64,000 nt of DNA from Chloroflexota bacterium (lineage in GTDB: Bacteria; Chloroflexota; UBA11872). The notes beneath the pieces are model-generated. The model was not told the DNA's origin. It saw only the letters and a list, made by a program, of their open reading frames with translations, and searched no databases. Positions 49,323 through 57,269 of this stretch are shown here, piece by piece. The position numbers and the translations under genes are program-made. The DNA lies in NCBI GenBank assembly GCA_026706485.1, contig JAPOYR010000004.1:1-64000 (forward strand), written 5' to 3'. Numbering within the stretch: position 1 is the first letter of the stretch; the number at the start of each line of letters is the position of its first letter.

Positions 49323-49351
49323 TTGACCCACCCCTGATCCCCGGCGACACT
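49323..49351 (+). promoter_or_regulatory. candidate promoter of the T-box transcript
   Basis: -35 TTGACC at 49323-49328 and GACACT at 49346-49351, 17 bases apart; this would start transcription near 49358 and give a ~330-base leader. Confidence 0.55.
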
Positions 49352-49357
49352 CACCTC

Positions 49358-49640
49358 TGAAGAAACATCGGCGTTGACGGAGACACGTCGCGGCGATCGG
49401 ACCGCCGAGCGAGCCCGGGTGGGTGTGAGCCGGGCGCGGGGCCGCCGCCGTTGGCATCGCTCCTGAGCTGCCGGCCGAACGCTCGCTCCGGCGAGCCAGT
49501 AGACCCGGTCGGGGTAGCGCCCCGTTAGCGGCGCGGTCGTCCACCACGGTGGGCGGCGGTTGAGTGGTCCGGCGTCGGCCGGACAATCGCGGGTGGCACC
49601 GCGGGTCATGAGCCCGTCCCGGAGGGGACGGGTTTTTTGT
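49358..49640 (+). ncRNA. T-box leader (tRNA-sensing riboswitch)
   Basis: The T-box core CGGGTGGCACCGCG at 49590-49603 matches the 14-base consensus, with the TGGC bulge (49594-49597) that would pair with an uncharged tRNA NCCA end. A terminator hairpin follows directly. Upstream leader sequence is long enough for Stem I; ATC at 49396-49398 within a GC-paired stretch is a candidate isoleucine specifier, but I could not fold Stem I with certainty. The leader precedes alaX and then ileS, so sensing of tRNA-Ile is the simplest reading. The 5' limit is approximate. Confidence 0.8.
49613..49638 (+). terminator. T-box intrinsic terminator
   Basis: CCCGTCCC - GGAG - GGGACGGG followed by six T. An eight-bp perfect stem immediately after the antiterminator sequence indicates transcriptional attenuation. 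Confidence 0.88.
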
Positions 49641-49684
49641 TGCGGCGCCGCGCGCCAAGGAGCATGACGGGACGGCGAGTGAGG

Positions 49685-50407
49685 ATGGCGACCGAGGATC
49701 TCTACAGCACCGACAGCTACGTGCGGACCTTCGAGGCCGTGGTGCAGCGGGCCGGTCCGGACGGCGTGGTGCTCGACCGCACCGCCTTCTACCCGCGCGG
49801 CGGCGGGCAGCCGAGCGACACCGGCGAGCTGCGCGCCGGGAATGAGGTCTGGCCGGTGACCCGCGTGCAACGGCGCGCCGGCGATATCGCCCACGCCGTC
49901 GAAGGCGAGCCGCCCGAGCCGGGCACGCTGGTGACGGGCAGCCTGGACTGGGAGCGGCGCTTCCGCTTCATGCGGCTGCACACGGCGCTGCATGCGCTCT
50001 CGGGCATCGTCTGGACCGGCTGGAACGCCGACGTGACCGGCAGCAACATCGCCGACGACGGCAACCGCGCCCGCATGGACTTCTCCCTCGAAGGCATCCG
50101 CATCAACGAGATCAAGCAGGAGGTCGAGGACCAGCTCAACGCGGCTCTGGCCGACGGGCGCGAGGTCAAGGTCTACACCCTCCCCCGCGAGGAGGCCTTC
50201 CAGCTGCCGGACCTGATCCGCACTCATGTGAACCTGGTCCCCGAGCACATTCGCCAGATTCGCATCGTGGAGATCGTGGACCTGGACCGCCAGGCGGACG
50301 GCGGCACCCACGTGGCCAACACCGCCGAGGTCGGAGCGGTGCGCATCGTCAACGCGGTCAACAAGGGACGCATCAACCGGCGTCTCGAAATTGCCCTGGC
50401 GGACTGA
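49685..50407 (+). CDS. alanyl-tRNA editing protein (AlaX family)
   Basis: Protein of 240 residues related to the AlaRS editing domain, which deacylates mischarged tRNA-Ala. Visible: AFYPRGGGQPSDTGEL, the zinc-site HTALHALS (HxxxH) and GGTHVANTAEVG. The usual Cys ligand before GGTH is replaced: QADGGTHV instead of a CGGTHV form, so the third ligand is Asp or lost. Start chosen at ATG 49685 (MATEDLYSTDSY); an in-frame ATG at 49664 sits too close to AAGGAG. It is directly behind the T-box terminator, so its expression depends on the riboswitch. Confidence 0.82.
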   Translation: MATEDLYSTDSYVRTFEAVVQRAGPDGVVLDRTAFYPRGGGQPSDTGELRAGNEVWPVTRVQRRAGDIAHAVEGEPPEPGTLVTGSLDWERRFRFMRLHTALHALSGIVWTGWNADVTGSNIADDGNRARMDFSLEGIRINEIKQEVEDQLNAALADGREVKVYTLPREEAFQLPDLIRTHVNLVPEHIRQIRIVEIVDLDRQADGGTHVANTAEVGAVRIVNAVNKGRINRRLEIALAD

Positions 50408-50528
50408 CGGCATGAGTTGCGGCGACTCGACATCGACTTCGGTGGATTCCCGCCCCGTATCAAGTACGGGGCAGGCTCTTCGCGGGAATGACGGATGGGG
50501 CCGGAATGTCGGACAAGTGCTGTTGGGA

Positions 50529-50573
50529 CCCCTCACCCCAACCCTCTCCCGCAAGGGGAGAGGGGGCCGGACC
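50529..50573. repeat. family B hairpin repeat
   Basis: CCCCTCACCCCAACCCTCTCC with GGGGAGAGGGGGCCGGACC, nearly the same as the copy in the FGE gene. Confidence 0.85.
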
Positions 50574-50602
50574 GGGCGAGTCTCAGTCCGGCCGCTCTCA
50601 CC

Positions 50603-50688
50603 TGTCATTCCGAACGAACGTGAGGAATCTAAGGACGTTGTGCTGTCTGTCCGCCCCTTAGATTCCTCGCCTGCGGCTCGGAATGACA
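50603..50688. repeat. 86-bp inverted-repeat element, family C, copy 4
   Basis: TGTCATTCCGAACGAACGTG on the left, CCTGCGGCTCGGAATGACA on the right; essentially the reverse orientation of copy 2. Confidence 0.82.
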
Positions 50689-50785
50689 GAGAGGGGACGC
50701 CAACGAACAAAAGGCGGGGACTCAGCACGTCGTGTCGAGCCCCTTCTCCCCTCGTAGGAGAAGGACACGATGAGGGGGTTTCGAC

Positions 50786-53700
50786 GTGAGCTCTAGCAAC
50801 CCTCCAGCCAAGCCACCCGACGCGGCCTCCCCCTTCCAGCCGCTGCCGGACGAGTTGGACTTTCCCTCCATGGAGCGCCGCATTCTGGACTTCTGGGCCG
50901 AGGCGGGCGCGTTCGAGAAGCTGCGCGCCAAGAACGCGGACGGCCCGCGCTGGTCCTTCATCGACGGCCCGATCACGGCCAACAACCCCATGGGCGTGCA
51001 TCACGCCTGGGGCCGTACTTACAAGGACGTCTACCAGCGCTACCGCGCCATGCGCGGCTATCACCAGCGCTATCAGAACGGCTTCGACTGCCAGGGGCTC
51101 TGGCTCGAGGTGGAGGTGGAGAAGGAGCTGGGCTTCGAGACCAAGCGCGACATCGAGGCCTTTGGGCTGGAGGCCTTCGCCGACGCCTGCCGCGAGCGCG
51201 TCGACACCTACTCCGCCATTCAGACGTCGCAGTCGGTGCGCCTGGGCCAGTGGATGGACTGGGACGACTCCTACTACACCCACTCCGACAGCAACATCGA
51301 GCACATCTGGGGCTTCCTGCGGCGCTGTCACGAGCGTGGCTGGATCGAGGTGGCCCAGCGCGCCATGCCCTGGTGCGCGCGCTGCGGCACGGCGCTCTCG
51401 CAGCACGAGCTGATCGACACCTACCAGGAAATCACCCACGACGCGCTCTACGTGCGGTTGCCGCTGCACGGCCGGGACAACGCCTGGCTGCTCGTCTGGA
51501 CCACCACGCCCTGGACCCTGGCCGCCAACGTCGCCGCCGCGGTCGATCCCGAGCTGACCTACGTCGAGGTCGAGATGGCCGACGGCAAGCGCTACTTTCT
51601 GGCCGAAGCCACGCTGCAGGAGGCGATCGGCGACGACGCGCACGAGGTCGTCGGCCGCATCACGGGCGCGGACATGCTCGGCTGGACCTACGACGGGCCG
51701 TTCGACCACCTGCCCGCCGTCGCCGACACCGAGCACCGCGTGATTCCGTGGAAGGACGTGGGCGCCGACGAGGGCACCGGGATCGTGCACATCGCTCCCG
51801 GCGCGGGTGAGGACGACTTTCGCCTCAGCCAGGAGCTCGGCCTGCCGGTGCTCGTGCCCATCGACGAGAACGGCGTCTACGTGGAGGGCTACGATCGGCT
51901 CACCGGGCGCGACGCGCGCCAGGTCGCAAACGACGTCATTGACGACCTGCGCGGGCGTGGGCTGCTCTACCGGGCGCACCGCTTCGAGCACCGCTATCCC
52001 CACTGCTGGCGCTGCCAGGAAGAGCTGGTCTTCCGCGTGGACGACGAGTGGTTCATCCGCGCCGACGAGGTGCGCCAGCCGATGCTGGACGCCGCCGCCA
52101 CGGTCCACTGGGTCCCCGACTACGCCGGCGCGCGCATGGCCGACTGGCTGCGCAACATGGGCGACTGGAACATCTCGCGGCGACGATTTTGGGGCCTGCC
52201 GCTGCCGTTCTATCCCTGCGGGGACTGCGGCCACCTGACCGTCATCGGCTCCAAGGCCCACCTGGAGGAGCGCGCGGTTTCCGGCCTGGACGGGCTGCGC
52301 GAGCTGCACCGCCCCTGGATCGACGAGGTGGTCATTCGTTGCGAGGGCTGCGAGGCGCCGGTTCGGCGTATCGACGCGGTCGGCGACGCCTGGCTGGACG
52401 CCGGCATCGTGCCGTTTTCCACCCTGGGCTACCTGGAGGGCAGCGAGGAGTTCCAGCGCTGGTATCCCGCCGACTTCATCACCGAGATGCGCGAGCAGAT
52501 CCGGCTGTGGTTCTACTCCATGCTCTTCATGAGCGTCACGCTGGAGAACCGCTCGCCCTATCAGTCCGTGTTCGTCTACGAGAAGCTCAACGACGAGACC
52601 GGCCGCGCCATGCACAAGAGCTGGGGCAACGCCATCGAGTTCGGCGAGGCCGCCGAGCGCATGGGCGCGGACGTGATGCGCTGGCTCTACGCCGGGCAAA
52701 ACCCGCTCTACAACATCAACTTCGGATACGGCCCGGCGGGCGAGGTCAAGCGGCGCATGCTGACCCTGTGGAACGTCTACGCGTTCTTCGTCACCTACGC
52801 CCGCCTGGACGAGTTCGACCCGACGCAGCCGGAGGTGCCGCTGGCCGAGCGCCCGGACCTGGACCGCTGGGTGCTGTCACAACTGCAGACGCTGATCGAC
52901 ACGATGACCGAGGCCTTACACACCTTCCACGTGCACCGCGGCCAGCGCGCGGCTCGGCGATTCATCGAGGACGTCTCGAACTGGTACGTGCGGCGCGGGC
53001 GGCGGCGATATTGGAAGTCCGAGGGCGACCTCGACAAGCGCGCCGCCTACCAGACGCTCTACGAAGTGCTGACCACGCTGGTGCGCCTGCTGGCGCCGGT
53101 GATGCCGTTTTGGACCGAGGACATCTACCAGAACCTGGTGCGCGGCGTGGACCCGAGCGCCCCGGAGAGCGTGCACCTGACCGACTGGCCGCAGGCCCGC
53201 GACGACCGGCGCGACCCGGGGCTGGACGCCGCCATGGCCGAGGTGCAGCGGGTGGTGCGGGCCGGTCGGGCCGCGCGCAACGCCGCCAACGTCAAGCTGC
53301 GCCAGCCGCTGCGGTCGGCGCTGATCCAGGTGCCCGACGACGCGGCCTGGGAGGCGGTGCAGGCGCTCGAGACGCACGTCCTGGACGAGCTAAACGTCAA
53401 GGCGCTGGAGCGCATGGCGTCCGAGCATGAGCTGGTCGAGTTCCAGATTCAGCCCAACTACCGAAGGCTGGGTCCGCGCTTCGGCCCACGCGTGAAGCAG
53501 GTCGCCGCCGCGCTGGCCGCCTTGGATGCAGCCGACGCCGTGCGCGAGTTGGATGAGCGCGGCGAGCTGAAGGTGGACCTGGACGGCGCGGTCGAGACGC
53601 TCACTCCCGACGACCTCAACGTGCGCCGCACGCCGCGCGAGGGCTTCGGCGTCGCCGAGCAGGACGGGGTGATCGTGGCCGTCGCGACGGACGTCGACGA

Positions 53701-53980
53701 CGCGCTGGCCCGCGAGGGCCTGGCGCGCGAGCTGGTCCACGCCACCCAGGGCCTGCGCCGCGACGCGGGCTTAGAGGTCTCAGACCGGATTCGGCTTTGG
53801 ATCGGTGGCGGCGGTGAGGTGGAACCGACGCTAGCGGAGCACCAGGCCTGGATCGCGGGCGAGGTGCTGGCCGTTGTGGTCAACGGCGGCGAGCCGCCGC
53901 CCGACGCGGCCGAGGCCAAGCACACGCTCAACGGCCTGCCGGTCCGGATTCAATTGAGCCGCGCGGCCCCGCCCGACTAG
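50786..53980 (+). CDS. ileS: isoleucyl-tRNA synthetase, variant signature motifs
   Basis: Protein of 1064 residues charging tRNA-Ile. The HIGH-box equivalent is GVHHAWG (about 70-76, after GPITANNPM); the editing domain has TTTPWTLAANVA and DEGTGIVHIAPGAGEDDF; GDWNISRRRFWG marks the IleRS branch; CGDCG and CEGCE look like zinc knots. The KMSKS loop is replaced by AMHKSWGN (Met609 onward), keeping only the Lys-Ser core. A C-terminal ~250-residue tail contains the tRNA-binding extension typical of the long IleRS type. GTG start at 50786. A distant LeuRS/ValRS identity is less likely given the T-box and the ISRRRFWG motif. Confidence 0.88.
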   Translation: MSSSNPPAKPPDAASPFQPLPDELDFPSMERRILDFWAEAGAFEKLRAKNADGPRWSFIDGPITANNPMGVHHAWGRTYKDVYQRYRAMRGYHQRYQNGFDCQGLWLEVEVEKELGFETKRDIEAFGLEAFADACRERVDTYSAIQTSQSVRLGQWMDWDDSYYTHSDSNIEHIWGFLRRCHERGWIEVAQRAMPWCARCGTALSQHELIDTYQEITHDALYVRLPLHGRDNAWLLVWTTTPWTLAANVAAAVDPELTYVEVEMADGKRYFLAEATLQEAIGDDAHEVVGRITGADMLGWTYDGPFDHLPAVADTEHRVIPWKDVGADEGTGIVHIAPGAGEDDFRLSQELGLPVLVPIDENGVYVEGYDRLTGRDARQVANDVIDDLRGRGLLYRAHRFEHRYPHCWRCQEELVFRVDDEWFIRADEVRQPMLDAAATVHWVPDYAGARMADWLRNMGDWNISRRRFWGLPLPFYPCGDCGHLTVIGSKAHLEERAVSGLDGLRELHRPWIDEVVIRCEGCEAPVRRIDAVGDAWLDAGIVPFSTLGYLEGSEEFQRWYPADFITEMREQIRLWFYSMLFMSVTLENRSPYQSVFVYEKLNDETGRAMHKSWGNAIEFGEAAERMGADVMRWLYAGQNPLYNINFGYGPAGEVKRRMLTLWNVYAFFVTYARLDEFDPTQPEVPLAERPDLDRWVLSQLQTLIDTMTEALHTFHVHRGQRAARRFIEDVSNWYVRRGRRRYWKSEGDLDKRAAYQTLYEVLTTLVRLLAPVMPFWTEDIYQNLVRGVDPSAPESVHLTDWPQARDDRRDPGLDAAMAEVQRVVRAGRAARNAANVKLRQPLRSALIQVPDDAAWEAVQALETHVLDELNVKALERMASEHELVEFQIQPNYRRLGPRFGPRVKQVAAALAALDAADAVRELDERGELKVDLDGAVETLTPDDLNVRRTPREGFGVAEQDGVIVAVATDVDDALAREGLARELVHATQGLRRDAGLEVSDRIRLWIGGGGEVEPTLAEHQAWIAGEVLAVVVNGGEPPPDAAEAKHTLNGLPVRIQLSRAAPPD

Positions 53981-54297
53981 CTTTCTTCCCGCGCCGCCAC
54001 TTCGACCTGGCCCTCGCGCACGCGCACCTCGTAGGTCTGGATGCGCTGGCCCCACGGGGGTCGGATCAGCCAGCCGTCCGTCACGTCATAGGTCCACGCG
54101 TGGAGGGGGCAGGTGAGCTGGCAGCCGACCAGATAGCCCGCGCCCAGCGGCCCACCTGCGTGCTCGCACACGCCCTGGATGGCGTGGTACTCGCCGTCGA
54201 CGTTTGCAATCACCACGTCCGACCAGTCCACCGTCACCGCCACCATTTGGCCGGGCGGCGGCAGGATCTTTTCGTCGCCGACCTTGTGAAAGGTCAT
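53977..54297 (-). CDS. Rieske [2Fe-2S] ferredoxin-like protein
   Basis: Protein of 106 residues. The cluster ligands are Cys44-X-His46 (CEH) and Cys63-X2-His66 (CPLH), as in small Rieske ferredoxins and NirD. It carries electrons to an unknown oxygenase or reductase. The stop overlaps the convergent ileS stop by three bases. A GTG three codons upstream is an alternative start. It lies twelve bases behind the GNAT gene. Confidence 0.85.
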   Translation of the reverse strand: MTFHKVGDEKILPPPGQMVAVTVDWSDVVIANVDGEYHAIQGVCEHAGGPLGAGYLVGCQLTCPLHAWTYDVTDGWLIRPPWGQRIQTYEVRVREGQVEVAAREES

Positions 54298-54308
54298 CTC
54301 TGCCACGG

Positions 54309-55364
54309 CTAAGCCAGGTCGCGCCGCAGCACCGTCACGTCGACGGCGCGGTCGCCGCACTGCAGGTGGCGCGACAGGGTCGATTCGGCGGAGAAGCCCA
54401 CCGCGGCCAGCGCGGCGGTGCGGCTCTCGCCGGAGGCATAGGCGCGCACCGTGCGCACGCCGGCCTCGCGGCCCTCGGCCAGCACCGCGCCCAGGAATGA
54501 CGAGAACTCGCCGCCGTAGGCCGGATGGCACAGCACCTCCAGGGTCGCGCTGCCGTCCAGCGGCGCGGCGGTCGGCGTGAAGAGGCCGGCGGCGGCCACG
54601 AGGCGGTCGCGGCGCGTCACCAGCACCTTGAACCGGTTGGCCGGGTGCGTCTCCCGCCGCAGCATGGAGCTGACGAACGGCCGCAGGCACGATCCCGACT
54701 GCACCTCCGGCGGGTCGTAGAAGATGGCCTCGGTGAAGTCGCGGATGCGCCAGTCCCTCGGCTCGGGCGACAGCATCAGCGCCGGGTAGCCGCCGATATC
54801 GCCCCATCCGGCGTCGCGCGCCAGCGGGGCCGAGCCGTCGTGCGCGAAGTACTCGTCGTCAAAGGTCTCCGGGTCGCTGCCCGGCCGCAGCGCGCGCATG
54901 CCGATGCCGTTGTAGCGGCGGTAGCCGTGCTTCTCGTAGACGTGGGCCGCGTCGGGGGCAACCGTGCCCAGGTAGATGACGAGCCCGCCGTCCGCCCAGA
55001 ACCTCTCGACCGACAACCGCGTCAGCGTCTGCGCCACGCCTTTGCCGCGATGGGCCGGGTCGGTGCGCACGAAGCCGTAGCCGCCGACCTCGCGCGTGTT
55101 GCGGCTGGTGCCGTGCCACACCGTGCCCACGATTTCCCCGTCGATGCGCCCGACGATCAGGACGTCGTGCAGCGAGTCGTCGGTCGCGCCGCGGAGGGCG
55201 CGGGCGACGAGCTCGTTCTCGCCAGGCGATGTCCACGGGTCGAAGGGCTGGACGATGAACCACCAGAGTTCGCGATTCACGGCGGAGTCGCCGCGGCCCT
55301 CGCCGGGTCCCAGCGTGGTCACGTCGAGCCGCTCGCCCGTCTTGAGGGAGTGGGTCGATTCCAT
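54309..55364 (-). CDS. GNAT-family N-acetyltransferase, two-domain
   Basis: Protein of 351 residues. The N-terminal half has GNAT motif A as YGFVRTDPAHRGKGVAQTL, then VYEKHGYRRYNGIGM; the C-terminal half shows a second weaker GNAT-like fold (EVLCHPAYGGEFSSFLGAVL and SGESRTAALAAVGF). Tandem GNATs act on aminoglycosides, mycothiol precursors and others; substrate open. ATG at 55364 chosen; upstream in-frame Met would add an unlikely 34 residues. Confidence 0.75.
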   Translation of the reverse strand: MESTHSLKTGERLDVTTLGPGEGRGDSAVNRELWWFIVQPFDPWTSPGENELVARALRGATDDSLHDVLIVGRIDGEIVGTVWHGTSRNTREVGGYGFVRTDPAHRGKGVAQTLTRLSVERFWADGGLVIYLGTVAPDAAHVYEKHGYRRYNGIGMRALRPGSDPETFDDEYFAHDGSAPLARDAGWGDIGGYPALMLSPEPRDWRIRDFTEAIFYDPPEVQSGSCLRPFVSSMLRRETHPANRFKVLVTRRDRLVAAAGLFTPTAAPLDGSATLEVLCHPAYGGEFSSFLGAVLAEGREAGVRTVRAYASGESRTAALAAVGFSAESTLSRHLQCGDRAVDVTVLRRDLA

Positions 55365-55441
55365 GTCGGCGGCGCCATCCCGATGCCACGGAGAGCGGTG
55401 CCACAATAGCGCCTTTACCGGCAGGCAAGCAGGAGGAGCGC

Positions 55442-56182
55442 ATGTCGATCGAGGGTCGAGCGGCAATCATCACCGGCGGCGGGACGGGAGTAGGTCGCGC
55501 CACCGCGCTCGGCCTGGCGCGGCTGGGCGTGAGCGTGGCCGTCAACTACTCCCGCTCGGCGGACGAGGCCGCCGCCACCGCCCGCGACTGCGAGGCCGAA
55601 GGCGTGGAGGCCGTGGCGCTGCAGGCCGACGTGGCGTCCAACGCGTCCGTCGTCGCCATGGTGGAGCAGGCCGCGGCGGCTCTGGGCTGCGTCGACTACC
55701 TGGTGAACAGCGCGGGGACCACCGTGTTTGTGGACCACCCGGATCTCGACGCGCTCACCGAGGCGGCCTGGCAGCGCGTGATGGGCGTGAATCTCTTCGG
55801 CGCGTTCTACGCCACGCGCGCCTGCGTACCGCACATGCGCGCCGCCGGCGCGGGCGCCGTGGTCAACGTGTCTTCGGTGGCGGGCAACACCGGCGCCGGC
55901 AGCTCGATTCCCTACGCTGCGTCCAAGGGTGCGCTCAACACCATGACCCGGTCGCTGGCGCGGGCCCTGGCGCCGGAGGTGCGCGTGAATGCCGTGGCGC
56001 CGGGGATCATCGACACGCGCTGGGTCGACGACCGGCGCGAGTTCCTGGACGCGGCGGTGGAAAAGACGCCCCTGCAGCGCGCCGCCGTGGCCGAGGACGT
56101 CGCCGAGTCGGTGATTCACCTGCTCCAATCCACCTTCACCACCGGCGAGGTGCTGGTGATCGACGGCGGAATCTCGCTCTAA
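55442..56182 (+). CDS. short-chain dehydrogenase/reductase (FabG-like)
   Basis: Protein of 246 residues: cofactor loop TGGGTGVGRA, Asn-Ser-Ala-Gly (NSAG, where most have NNAG), catalytic Ser in VNVSSVAGN and YAASKGAL, and a C-terminal EVLVIDGGISL as in FabG-type enzymes. AGGAGGAG precedes the ATG. Divergent from the GNAT-Rieske pair. Substrate unassigned. Confidence 0.87.
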   Translation: MSIEGRAAIITGGGTGVGRATALGLARLGVSVAVNYSRSADEAAATARDCEAEGVEAVALQADVASNASVVAMVEQAAAALGCVDYLVNSAGTTVFVDHPDLDALTEAAWQRVMGVNLFGAFYATRACVPHMRAAGAGAVVNVSSVAGNTGAGSSIPYAASKGALNTMTRSLARALAPEVRVNAVAPGIIDTRWVDDRREFLDAAVEKTPLQRAAVAEDVAESVIHLLQSTFTTGEVLVIDGGISL

Positions 56183-56204
56183 CGCCAAGCTCGGCACATG
56201 AAAC

Positions 56205-56234
56205 GAGCGCTCCGGCCGGGGAGCCGGAGCGCTC
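56205..56234. terminator. shared terminator hairpin between convergent genes
   Basis: GAGCGCTCCGGC - CGGGGA - GCCGGAGCGCTC, a perfect 12-bp stem. On the minus strand it is followed by CGTTTC, weakly T-rich; it lies 22 bases past the zinc-finger gene stop and 22 past the SDR stop. Confidence 0.75.
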
Positions 56235-56256
56235 GCGGATCACCGCGATTCGAGCG

Positions 56257-56469
56257 CTACGCCGCGAGCGACGTCACACCCTCCGGCACGTGACCCGTGC
56301 CGTGACATTGGGAGCACGAGCGCCAGAACGCTGCACCGGCGTAGCTCGCGCGCGCAAGCGGACGCCCGCCTCCGTCGTAGCGGCGAAATCCACGGCCGAC
56401 GCAACGCGGGCAGATGTGCTCGCCCGTGCGGGCAGAGATGGTCGCTCGTGGACCAACGTAGTGGGTCAT
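56257..56469 (-). CDS. 70-residue DnaJ-type zinc-finger protein
   Basis: Two CxxCxGxG-type knuckles are visible: Cys20-X2-Cys23 (CPRCVGRG) and Cys52-X2-Cys55 (CSQCHGTG), the repeat found in the DnaJ central domain and in small zinc-binding proteins. ATG at 56469 has a strong GGAAGGGGG site seven bases upstream. No J domain and no other fold. Function unknown; protein or nucleic-acid binding is plausible. Confidence 0.72.
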   Translation of the reverse strand: MTHYVGPRATISARTGEHICPRCVGRGFRRYDGGGRPLARASYAGAAFWRSCSQCHGTGHVPEGVTSLAA

Positions 56470-56822
56470 GCGTTCCCCCTTCCTCGCGGGAATGCCCCAG
56501 GTCAACATTGACCTGGCTGCGCACGTAGGGCGTGCGCTGTCTGATAGTACCGCGCAATGACCGCCGGTCAAAGCGGATGGTGGTAAATCCCTCCGTCCAT
56601 GGCCGGTCGCAGGCCCCGGCGCTCCGGAGTTGGAGCGATTGGTTGCCAGCGAATCGGTTGTTCGGCTCGGAGTCGCCTGCTAGAACTGAGTACTGCCCCA
56701 GCCAAGTGCACTCTTGGCTGGCAGCGAGGCCCCCATTAGCGGGGGCCTTGCCTATTTGGGATCTCTTGTCTGGCCAGGAGATTCGCAAGCCACCTGATTG
56801 GTAGCCGGCGCGACGTCCCCTG
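56470..56822. other. 353-bp spacer with two adjacent hairpins
   Basis: No gene seen. Two perfect hairpins stand close together: CAGCCAAG-tgcact-CTTGGCTG (56699-56720) and AGGCCCCC-attagc-GGGGGCCT (56727-56748), the second followed by a short CTATTT tract. This could be the 3' end of an unrecognised small RNA reading to the right. Confidence 0.5.
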
Positions 56823-57233
56823 CTAGATCCCCAGCACCCCGCGCTTGTGCTCGCTGGTGACGGCCCGACCGCTGGTGGTGAACGACTGGCCGCAGCCGCA
56901 GGCGCTCTGGGCGTTGGGATTGAGCAGCTTGAAGCCGCCGTCGATCAGCGCGTCGCTGTAGTCGAGCGTCGAGCCGCGCAGCAGTCCGACGCTGGCGGGG
57001 TCGACGATAACCGTGATGCCGTGCGCGTCGATGGACATGTCGCCGTCGCGCGGACCGGGCTCGATCCCCATGGCGTAGCGGAAATCGCCGCAGCCTGAAT
57101 CCGGCACCACGCGGACCCGCAGCACCGCTTCGGGCTTGTTGCGCTTGGCGCGCATGCGCTCGAACTGCGCGGCCGCCGACTCGGTGATCGCCAGCACCGG
57201 CGCCGCAGCGGCCATCGGCAGCGAATCCATCAT
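56823..57233 (-). CDS. A-type Fe-S carrier (HesB/IscA/ErpA family)
   Basis: Protein of 136 residues passing Fe-S clusters to target proteins. The three conserved cysteines are Cys48 (SGCGDFRY) and Cys112/Cys114 (ACGCGQSF). The family core runs from ITESAAAQF to the end, with a ~20-residue C-terminal extension. Start at 57233; a Met at 57215 is also possible. It lies 36 bases behind the cysteine desulfurase. Confidence 0.9.
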   Translation of the reverse strand: MMDSLPMAAAAPVLAITESAAAQFERMRAKRNKPEAVLRVRVVPDSGCGDFRYAMGIEPGPRDGDMSIDAHGITVIVDPASVGLLRGSTLDYSDALIDGGFKLLNPNAQSACGCGQSFTTSGRAVTSEHKRGVLGI

Positions 57234-57269
57234 CCCGCGCGTCTCCCAGCACCTTGTCGCATCGGAAGT

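Larger units (their letters stand above)
50408..50785. other. 378-bp repeat-filled gap between alaX and ileS
   Basis: Holds a family D variant with an internal palindrome (50441-50492), a family B copy (50529-50573), a full family C element (50603-50688) and a B-like hairpin (50741-50777) just before the ileS start. No separate promoter or second T-box was seen. Confidence 0.75.

Noticed and set aside
49307-52699. A 1130-codon open frame antisense to alaX and ileS
   Set aside because: High-GC codon bias keeps the opposite strand open; its translation has no family motif and it covers two clear genes, a T-box and a terminator.
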